Assembly: GCA_002167365.1 (NCBI GenBank) | Contig: NHCU01000044.1 | Span: forward strand, 15,899 to 21,229 | Origin: Betaproteobacteria bacterium TMED41 | Lineage (GTDB): Bacteria; Pseudomonadota; Gammaproteobacteria; Burkholderiales; Burkholderiaceae_A | Length of the DNA stretch: 5,331 bases | Direction of reading: 5' to 3' | Shown here: in pieces, positions 1 through 5,331 of the stretch | How positions within the stretch are numbered: the first letter of the stretch is position 1 | How the letters are laid out: each line of letters begins with the position of its first letter | Notes under the pieces: generated by a model | Seen by the model: only the letters and a program-made list of their open reading frames with translations | Databases searched by the model: none | Told to the model about the DNA's origin: nothing | Made by a program: the position numbers and the translations under genes

Positions 1-347
1 TTAGTGATATATCAAAAAATGAAATGATCTTGGATGTGGGTTCTAAATCTTCAAAAATTTTTGAAGATTTGATCATGCAAGCTAAAACTATCATTTGGAA
101 TGGCCCAGTTGGGCTATTTGAAATAAACGCATTTTCATCAGGCACCTCTAGTCTAGCTAGGGCTGTTGCTAGTAGCAAAGGTTATTCTGCAATTGGAGGT
201 GGGGATACAGTGTCAGCGGCTAACAAGTTTGGCGTTTTGCATAATATTAATTATATTTCTACTGGTGGGGGAGCTTTTTTGGAATATTTACAAGGAATGA
301 ATTTGCCAGCAATTATTTCTTTGACAAAAAATAAAAGCAAATCATGA
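1..347 (+). CDS. pgk: Phosphoglycerate kinase, C-terminal part (5' end outside window)
   Basis: This is the last roughly 114 codons of phosphoglycerate kinase, the cytoplasmic glycolytic enzyme that transfers phosphate between 1,3-bisphosphoglycerate and ADP. The reading frame is open from base 3 leftwards off the window, so the gene is cut by the window edge; the ATG at 24 is an internal methionine and not the start. Family enzymes are about 390-400 residues, so about 280 are missing. Visible C-terminal-domain motifs are the nucleotide-binding WNGPVGLFE (NGPVG at 99-113), GGGDT (195-209) and STGGGAFLE (258-284), all intact and in the usual order and spacing. The TGA stop at 345-347 overlaps the ATG of the next gene (ATGA), which implies cotranscription and coupled translation with pyruvate kinase. 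Nothing in the visible part looks degraded. Confidence 0.97.
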   Translation, partial: SDISKNEMILDVGSKSSKIFEDLIMQAKTIIWNGPVGLFEINAFSSGTSSLARAVASSKGYSAIGGGDTVSAANKFGVLHNINYISTGGGAFLEYLQGMNLPAIISLTKNKSKS

Positions 348-1807
348 GTTCTTCCGTCAAATCCACAAAAATAGTGGCAACACTTGGACCCTCTACAAAC
401 TCTCCTCAAGTTATTGAGCGGCTAATTTCTGCCGGAGTAGATGTGGTAAGAATGAATTTTTCACATGGTTTATCTGAGGATCATATAAAACGAGCAACAT
501 GGGTACACGAGGCAGCAAGTCGGTTGAGTAGGGACGTTGGAGTGTTGGTTGATCTTCAAGGACCTAAAATAAGGGTTGGAAAATTTAAAAACGGTCAAGT
601 TGATTTAAAAATAGGGCAGACTTTTTCCTTTGATGTAGATTGTGAATTTGGGGATGATTTGCGAGTTGGCCTTGATTATAAAGAATTAATTAAGGATGTG
701 GACAAAGGTGACATTTTGCTACTCAATGATGGGCAAGTTTCGATGAAAGTTAAATCTGTCACAAAAACAACGGTTGAGTGTACTGTTGTCCATGGAGGAA
801 TATTATCTGACCGCAAAGGGATTAACAGGCAAGGTGGGGGGCTGTCTGCACCAGCCTTGACCAAAAAAGATAGAGAAGACATTATAACAGCTGCAGCAAT
901 TGGTGCTGATTACCTGGCTGTGTCTTTTCCAAAATCCGCAGAGGATATGATTGAAGCCCGTCGATTATTGAATGCGGCTGGAAGTAATGCCTGGACAATT
1001 GCAAAAATAGAAAGAATTGAAGCCATCGAAAACCTTCAAAAGATTCTTGAAGTTTCCAATGGATTAATGGTTGCAAGAGGAGACTTAGCTACCGAGGTGG
1101 GCGAGGCTGCTGTTCCTGCTTTACAAAAAAAAATGATTAAAATGTCCCGTGACAGTAACAGACTAGCTATCACAGCTACCCAAATGATGGAATCAATGAT
1201 TAGCTCGCCGGTGCCAACACGTGCGGAAGTTTCGGATGTGGCTAATGCTGTTTTAGATGGAACTGATGCTGTTATGTTGTCTGCAGAGACTGCCACTGGA
1301 AAATACCCAATTAGAACCGTTGAAAAAATGTCTAGAATTTGTATTGAGGCTGAAAAGTTCATTGAGGGGACACTTGATAGTCACTTTTTAAATAGAACCT
1401 TTGAACGTATAGATCAATCTATAGCTATGGCATCTTTATTTGTCGCCCGCCATTTAAAAATCAAAGCAATAGTATCATTTACTCAATCAGGATCGACTGC
1501 ATTGTGGATTTCAAGGTTAAATTCTGAAGTTCCGATATATGCTTTCACACCAGATGAAAAAAGCAGAAAAAGAATGTCCCTCTACAGAGCTGTAGAACCA
1601 ATTTTTTTAGAGTACGAATTGAGTGATAGGGAGGCTTTAATTAAATTTTCGGAACAAAGGCTTGTTGACGAGGGTGTAGTTACTGTCGGTGATTTGATAG
1701 TTGTTACGATAGGCGAACCAATTGGTCAATCGGGTGGCACTAATACTATGAAAATAGTAAGAGTTTCTCTTTCACCCATTGAAACTTCCAATCAATTGAG
1801 TTTCTAA
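344..1807 (+). CDS. pyk: Pyruvate kinase
   Basis: Pyruvate kinase, 487 residues and full length for bacteria, converts phosphoenolpyruvate and ADP to pyruvate and ATP in the cytoplasm. The barrel begins with TKIVATLGPS (8-17) and VVRMNFSHG (34-42, with the substrate-binding Arg36), followed by VLVDLQGPKIRVG (67-79). The B domain covers roughly 80-170. The active-site signature is IAKIERIEAI (219-228) with catalytic Lys221 and metal ligand Glu223; then come VARGDLATEVG (243-253, metal ligand Asp247), ITATQMMESM (276-285, catalytic Thr279) and AVMLSAETATGKYP (309-322). The C domain (about 350-487) carries FTQSGSTALWISR (379-391). The loop LATEVG departs from the common LGVE(I/V). The ATG lies in the ATGA overlap with pgk; no clear ribosome binding site precedes it, so translation is probably coupled. 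The type resembles Burkholderiales Pyk. The effector specificity cannot be read from the sequence. Confidence 0.98.
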   Translation: MSSSVKSTKIVATLGPSTNSPQVIERLISAGVDVVRMNFSHGLSEDHIKRATWVHEAASRLSRDVGVLVDLQGPKIRVGKFKNGQVDLKIGQTFSFDVDCEFGDDLRVGLDYKELIKDVDKGDILLLNDGQVSMKVKSVTKTTVECTVVHGGILSDRKGINRQGGGLSAPALTKKDREDIITAAAIGADYLAVSFPKSAEDMIEARRLLNAAGSNAWTIAKIERIEAIENLQKILEVSNGLMVARGDLATEVGEAAVPALQKKMIKMSRDSNRLAITATQMMESMISSPVPTRAEVSDVANAVLDGTDAVMLSAETATGKYPIRTVEKMSRICIEAEKFIEGTLDSHFLNRTFERIDQSIAMASLFVARHLKIKAIVSFTQSGSTALWISRLNSEVPIYAFTPDEKSRKRMSLYRAVEPIFLEYELSDREALIKFSEQRLVDEGVVTVGDLIVVTIGEPIGQSGGTNTMKIVRVSLSPIETSNQLSF

Positions 1808-1829
1808 TCCAAACATTCAAGATAGAAAT

Positions 1830-3200
1830 ATGGCTATTTTTAGATCCAAAATTACTTCATTAGAGTTAATCACTAGAGGGAAAGTAAGAGACATTTATCG
1901 CATTGATGATGAAAATATTTTAATCATTACAACCGATCGCGTCTCAGCATTTGACTCTGTCATTCCAACACCTGTTCCAGACAAAGGAATAATACTTAAT
2001 TCCTTATCCATCTTTTGGATGAAAAAATTTTCTAAAATTATCCCCAATCATCTGACTAAAAAACTACCTGAAGATTTTGTAAACAAAAATGAAATTAACG
2101 AGGTTTGTGGCAGATCCGTTGTTGCGAAAAAGCTGACTTCTTTACCGATCGAGGCTGTTGTCAGAGGCTTTATAACTGGTTCGGCATGGAAAGAATATTG
2201 TGATGAGGGTAAAGTATGTGGCTTAAGACTGCCGGAAGGGTTAAAGGAGGGAGATAAATTAGATTGCCCAATTTTTACACCAGCAAGAAAAGCGCCTGTT
2301 GGAAATCATGATGAGAATATATCCTTTGAAAATTGTAGTAAGGAAATTGGTGCAGTGTTAATGGAGCAGGTTAGAACTATCAGTTTAAAACTTTTTGAAT
2401 TAGCGAGTATATTTTTGAAAAGTAAAAACATAACTTTAGTTGATACAAAATTTGAGTTTGGAGTTAATAGTAGAAATGAACTTACTCTAATTGATGAGGT
2501 TCTTACCCCAGATTCATCTAGATTTTTATTAGAGACATGTCATACATATCAATTGTCTCAGGAAAGTTTAGACAAACAATATATAAGAGATTATTTTGTA
2601 GAAATTAATTGGAACAAAATAGAACCTATTCCTCCACTTCCAAAAAAAATTATTTTTCAATTATCGTCAAGATACAGAAAAGCTTTCAATATAATATCTG
2701 GTTGTAATAGGCCTTTAGTGAGTGTTGTTATGGGTTCTGAATCTGATTGGGAAATAATGTCGCACTCTGTGGAAACCTTCAAAAAATTTAATGTTCCTTG
2801 TGAGTATCGAGTAGTGTCTGCCCATCGGATGCCTGATGATTTGTATGAATTTGCAGAGGATTCTTATTTCAGAGGAATTGCAGGAATAGTAGCGGGAGCA
2901 GGAGGTGCTGCTCACTTACCAGGAATGCTCGCTTCAAAAACTACAGTGCCAGTTTTTGGTGTACCAATTCCTACAAAATATTTGAATGGTGAAGATTCTT
3001 TATATTCAATAGTTCAAATGCCTAAAGGTATTCCTGTTGCCACTTTTGCAATTGGAAAACCTGGGGCAATTAACGCTGCATTGCATCTTATTTCGATTTT
3101 ATCTTTAAACGATAATTCTTTGAGAGAAAAACTTGACAAGTATAGAGAAACTCAAACATTAGCTGCTAAGTCCATGAATTTTAATTTGGGTGATTTTTGA
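1830..3200 (+). CDS. purCE: Fused SAICAR synthase-N5-CAIR mutase (PurC-PurE)
   Basis: One uninterrupted frame of 456 residues carries two purine enzymes. Residues 1-290 are a full ADE1-like SAICAR synthase: RGKVRDIY (16-23), signature LPIEAVVRGFITGS (105-118), FTPARKAPVGNHDENISFE (149-167), second signature LVDTKFEFG (203-211) and LIDEVLTPDSSRF (220-232). Residues 294-456 are a full PurE: GSESDW (302-307), SAHRMPD (330-336), AGAGGAAHLPGM (355-366) and GEDSLYSIVQMPKGIPVAT (387-405). SAHR and the neighbouring purK point to the class I mutase (N5-CAIR to CAIR), whose product is the PurC substrate. The two are usually separate genes in bacteria; here PurC's C-terminal YRKAFNIISG runs into PurE's RPLVSVVMG after only about three residues, with no stop and no PurE start ATG. 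The gene begins at ATG 22 bases after pyk behind a weak purine-rich AGATAG (1820-1825). I infer a bifunctional enzyme, probably octameric through PurE; a GTG at 2718 could give free PurE. Confidence 0.95.
   Translation: MAIFRSKITSLELITRGKVRDIYRIDDENILIITTDRVSAFDSVIPTPVPDKGIILNSLSIFWMKKFSKIIPNHLTKKLPEDFVNKNEINEVCGRSVVAKKLTSLPIEAVVRGFITGSAWKEYCDEGKVCGLRLPEGLKEGDKLDCPIFTPARKAPVGNHDENISFENCSKEIGAVLMEQVRTISLKLFELASIFLKSKNITLVDTKFEFGVNSRNELTLIDEVLTPDSSRFLLETCHTYQLSQESLDKQYIRDYFVEINWNKIEPIPPLPKKIIFQLSSRYRKAFNIISGCNRPLVSVVMGSESDWEIMSHSVETFKKFNVPCEYRVVSAHRMPDDLYEFAEDSYFRGIAGIVAGAGGAAHLPGMLASKTTVPVFGVPIPTKYLNGEDSLYSIVQMPKGIPVATFAIGKPGAINAALHLISILSLNDNSLREKLDKYRETQTLAAKSMNFNLGDF
3188..3194 (+). promoter_or_regulatory. 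Ribosome binding site for purK (decides TTG start)
   Basis: The stretch GGGTGAT contains GGTGAT, which matches the downstream part of the full anti-16S complement AAGGAGGTGATC. If aligned on that sequence, the AGGAGG core position would end six bases before the TTG at 3197, which is normal spacing. It lies inside the last codons of purCE, in keeping with coupled translation. This is a reading by eye and the match is partial. Confidence 0.5.
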
Positions 3201-4270
3201 ATATCGGCCTATTAGGGGGTGGGCAATTAGGGCTTATGATGATAGAGGCTGCTCACAAATTAAAACATAAGGTAATTGTTTTAGATAAGGATAAAAATTG
3301 CTGTGCAAGTAAAAAATGCGATTCTTTCATATCGGGAGATTATAAAAATCGTAAAACTTTGGAGTTGTTGGCCAATCAAAGTGATACATTTACAGTCGAG
3401 ACTGAAAATATTCCAGTTGAAACCTTAAACTTTCTCTCTAACTTTGGACCCGTAAGACCTTCGGGCAATTGCGTTTCAATCTGTCAGAATCGAATAAAGG
3501 AAAAAGCTTTCATATCTAGTATCGGAATTCCAGTTGTTCCTCACTATAAAATAAAGAGTGTGTCTGATATAAAAAAATTACCTAATAAATTGCCTCCTAG
3601 TATCTTAAAGACAGCTAAGTCTGGATACGACGGTAAAGGCCAATTTAACATTAAAACAAAACAGAACCTTATTGATGTTTTTGACGAGTTAGGAAGTTTG
3701 CCGTGTGTTTTAGAAAAAAAAATCAATTTGACCAAAGAACTTTCGATTATTTTGGTTAGAGATTCCTCAGGAAACGTAGCAAATTATCCAATTGCTGAAA
3801 ACCAGCATAAAGACGGAATTTTGGATACCAGCACTATGCCTGGAGATGTCGCAAGAGAAATTAAAGATCAGGTTTATCTTTATGCATTAACTATTATTCA
3901 AAGGATGAATTATTGCGGTGTATTGTGTATTGAGTTTTTCTTGTCTGAGGATCAGCTTTTTGTTAACGAACTTGCTCCAAGACCACATAATAGTGGGCAT
4001 CAAACTATCGAGGCAAGTTTATGCAGCCAGTTTGAGCAACAAGTCAGAATTTCAACTTCCATGCCTTTGGGCTCAACTGTTTTACGGTGTCCTGCCAGGA
4101 CAAAAAACCTTATGGGTGATTTATGGTTTAAAGATCTAGATAATAAAAAAATTGTCGAACCAAATTGGAATTTGTATAAAAAGTCCGGGGTCACTATTCA
4201 TTTATATGGAAAAACTATTCCTCGCATTGGTAGAAAAATGGGACACTTGACTGAACTTTTTTTGAAGTAA
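3197..4270 (+). CDS. purK: N5-carboxyaminoimidazole ribonucleotide synthase (PurK)
   Basis: PurK, 357 residues, is an ATP-grasp enzyme that carboxylates AIR with bicarbonate and ATP to give N5-CAIR, the substrate of the PurE half encoded just upstream. The N-terminal domain has the GLLGGGQLGLMM glycine loop (4-15) and TVETENIP (66-73). The ATP-grasp part has SILKTAKSGYDGKGQF (135-150), VLEKKINLTKELSIILVR (171-188), ENQHKDGIL (201-209), EFF (246-248) and the metal- and substrate-site stretch NELAPRPHNSGH (257-268), then SQFEQQVR (277-284) and GDLW (307-310). The end YGK...GRKMGHLT (337-352) is typical, so the protein is complete. The start is TTG: an in-frame TGA at 3191-3193 rules out anything upstream, and the next ATG (residue 14) would remove the glycine loop. 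TTGA overlaps the stop of purCE by four bases. Its presence supports the class I assignment of the fused PurE. Confidence 0.97.
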   Translation: MNIGLLGGGQLGLMMIEAAHKLKHKVIVLDKDKNCCASKKCDSFISGDYKNRKTLELLANQSDTFTVETENIPVETLNFLSNFGPVRPSGNCVSICQNRIKEKAFISSIGIPVVPHYKIKSVSDIKKLPNKLPPSILKTAKSGYDGKGQFNIKTKQNLIDVFDELGSLPCVLEKKINLTKELSIILVRDSSGNVANYPIAENQHKDGILDTSTMPGDVAREIKDQVYLYALTIIQRMNYCGVLCIEFFLSEDQLFVNELAPRPHNSGHQTIEASLCSQFEQQVRISTSMPLGSTVLRCPARTKNLMGDLWFKDLDNKKIVEPNWNLYKKSGVTIHLYGKTIPRIGRKMGHLTELFLK

Positions 4271-4306
4271 TTGGATAGAGTTTTTAAATTAGATTTTCTC
4301 AAACTT

Positions 4307-4311
4307 TAAGG
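4307..4311 (+). promoter_or_regulatory. Ribosome binding site TAAGG for the sua5-type gene
   Basis: TAAGG is followed by six T residues and then the TTG at 4318. This is a normal Shine-Dalgarno distance and supports choosing TTG as the start. The rest of the 47-base spacer (4271-4317) is AT-rich, with no clear promoter and no good terminator hairpin, so the gene probably belongs to the same transcript as purK. Confidence 0.6.
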
Positions 4312-4317
4312 TTTTTT

Positions 4318-5310
4318 TTGAATTTAAATAATGACATTACTATTGCTGTAAAGATTTTGTGTAATGGGGGGCTGGTTGCTTTCCCAACAGAGACTGTTTA
4401 TGGGCTTGGTGCAGATGCTATGAATAAGAAGGCAACAAATCGCATTTTTGAAATTAAAAAACGTCCAAAAAACCATCCCCTAATTGTTCACGTTGCTTCG
4501 GTTGATATGGCAAAAAAAATTGTTGATGACTGGCCACAATTAGCAGATAAATTGGCAAATAAATTTTGGCCGGGCCCAATGACACTCGTTTTTAAGAAAA
4601 ATAACTTATTGCCAGAATGTGTAACAGGAGGACAGAATACCGTAGCAATTAGAATACCATCAAATCATACGGCATTGAATTTGCTAAAACAATTCGCCAA
4701 AAATGGCAGTGGATATGTTGCAGCTCCTTCAGCAAATATATATGGCTTATTGAGTAATACTCGATACTGGGATGTAAAAAGATCAATTGGAAATTATTTA
4801 ACCACTTCAGACTTTATCCTTGAAGGCCAGAACTGTTCCTATGGAGTTGAAAGTACGATCATAGATTTATCGTCTGGAAATTTGAGAATTCTCAGACCAG
4901 GAGGGATCAGCAGGAACGATATAAGTGATTTTTTAAATATTAAGATTGAGAGTTTTGACTTAGATGACTCAGCTCCTCTCGTGCCAGGATGCTCTGAAAA
5001 GCACTATTGTCCTAGAACGCCTCTATATGTTTTGAGTTTTTTGGATCAGATAAAAAAAATTGAGAGGTTTTTGAATGAATATCCAAAACAAGGACGGTTT
5101 TTTTATTGGGGTTTTCGCCTTATACCTCTAAAGTCAACACAACTAAAACAAGTAATAGCCCCCAGCGATCCTAAAGAATACGGGAGAAATTTATATTCTA
5201 AATTAAATGATTTAGATGAAGAAAACTATACATCTATTTTTTTTGAGTCACCTCCAAAAAACTTTGAATGGGAAGCTGTTAATAATAGATTAGAAAAAGC
5301 TAGCAGTTAG
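4318..5310 (+). CDS. L-threonylcarbamoyladenylate synthase (Sua5/YwlC/TsaC family)
   Basis: The enzyme makes threonylcarbamoyl-AMP from threonine, bicarbonate and ATP, the first step of t6A37 modification on ANN-decoding tRNAs. At 330 residues it is the long two-domain Sua5 type rather than short E. coli TsaC. The YrdC-like domain (about 8-205) shows GGLVAFPTETVYGLGADA (17-34), KKRPKNHPLIVHV (47-59), WPGPMTLVF (84-92), VAIRIPSNH (109-117), VAAPSAN (134-140), GVESTIIDL (176-184) and ILRPGGIS (191-198). The interdomain linker PLVPGCSEKHYCPRTPL (220-236) leads into the Sua5 C-terminal domain (about 237-330), which ends in the family-like WEAVNNRLEKAS. TTG is the only reasonable start: an in-frame TAA at 4285-4287 blocks extension, TAAGG lies six bases upstream, and the next ATG falls after the catalytic motif. 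It lies downstream of purK as in related Betaproteobacteria. No lesion is visible. Confidence 0.95.
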   Translation: MNLNNDITIAVKILCNGGLVAFPTETVYGLGADAMNKKATNRIFEIKKRPKNHPLIVHVASVDMAKKIVDDWPQLADKLANKFWPGPMTLVFKKNNLLPECVTGGQNTVAIRIPSNHTALNLLKQFAKNGSGYVAAPSANIYGLLSNTRYWDVKRSIGNYLTTSDFILEGQNCSYGVESTIIDLSSGNLRILRPGGISRNDISDFLNIKIESFDLDDSAPLVPGCSEKHYCPRTPLYVLSFLDQIKKIERFLNEYPKQGRFFYWGFRLIPLKSTQLKQVIAPSDPKEYGRNLYSKLNDLDEENYTSIFFESPPKNFEWEAVNNRLEKASS

Positions 5311-5331
5311 CTAGTAAGCGTTCTAATCAAT

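Noticed and set aside
1125..1133. Run of nine A in pyk, and a second one in purK (3714-3722), as slippage or frameshift sites
   Set aside because: Both runs encode ordinary Lys-Lys codons in conserved stretches (QKKM and EKKI), and the frame is correct on both sides. Such runs are expected in AT-rich genes.
676..1362. Several open frames on the minus strand within pyk (also within purCE and purK)
   Set aside because: They lie wholly opposite strongly conserved coding sequence, show no recognisable protein family and have no ribosome binding or spacing logic.
2690..2730. PurC-PurE fusion as a sequencing or assembly error
   Set aside because: Both domains are in the same frame with no conserved residues missing. 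A single-base indel would put them out of frame or leave a garbled stretch, and none is seen. A point error turning a stop into a sense codon cannot be excluded, but PurE also lacks its usual ATG start.
3918..4139. Plus-strand 73-codon open frame inside purK
   Set aside because: It is out of frame with the conserved PurK stretch NELAPRPHNSGH and its translation resembles no known family.
4271..4317. Possible promoter in the spacer before the sua5-type gene
   Set aside because: No pair of -35 and -10 like hexamers with proper spacing is visible; AT-rich sequence alone is not evidence.
4299..4320. AAAC...GTTTTTTTT after purK as a possible intrinsic terminator
   Set aside because: The stem would be only about four mostly A-T pairs, and the same bases hold the ribosome binding site and TTG start of the next gene.
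5300..5314. CTAGC-AGTTA-GCTAG inverted repeat over the final stop codon
   Set aside because: The stem is only five pairs and no T run follows within the window. It may be part of something beyond the edge, but a terminator call is not supported.

Overview
The window is a single-strand, tightly packed block of housekeeping genes from an AT-rich bacterium (GC in the mid-to-high thirties percent by eye). The proteins look betaproteobacterial, most like Burkholderiales. The supporting features are the pyruvate kinase type, the yeast-ADE1-like long PurC, the PurE phrase KYLxGEDSLYSIVQMPKGIPVATFAIG, and the long two-domain Sua5. The gene order also resembles the pgk-pyk-fba-purC-purE-purK-sua5 order I recall from that group. 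The low GC, short spacers and overlapping ends suggest a streamlined genome, such as a free-living aquatic lineage or a symbiont. This placement rests on remembered family sequences, not on a search.

Layout, all on the + strand: the 3' end of pgk (phosphoglycerate kinase) runs from the left edge to 347. pyk (pyruvate kinase, 344-1807) overlaps it by ATGA. After 22 bases comes one continuous frame (1830-3200) that encodes PurC followed directly by PurE. purK (3197-4270) starts at TTG and overlaps the fused gene by TTGA. A 47-base spacer then leads to a sua5/tsaC-type gene (4318-5310), also starting at TTG. The last 21 bases hold no recognisable gene. There is no gap over 300 bases, no RNA gene, no mobile element, no CRISPR array and no convincing promoter or terminator, so this is probably part of one operon whose promoter lies upstream.

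Functionally, pgk and pyk serve lower glycolysis, both making ATP. PurK, PurE and PurC are three consecutive steps of de novo purine synthesis: AIR to N5-CAIR, then CAIR, then SAICAR. Sua5 makes threonylcarbamoyl-AMP for the t6A modification of tRNA.

The most notable feature is the PurC-PurE fusion. It has the same domain order as animal PAICS, but its PurE half looks like class I (N5-CAIR mutase) and it sits beside purK. The absence of fba between pyk and purC is a second difference from the expected order.
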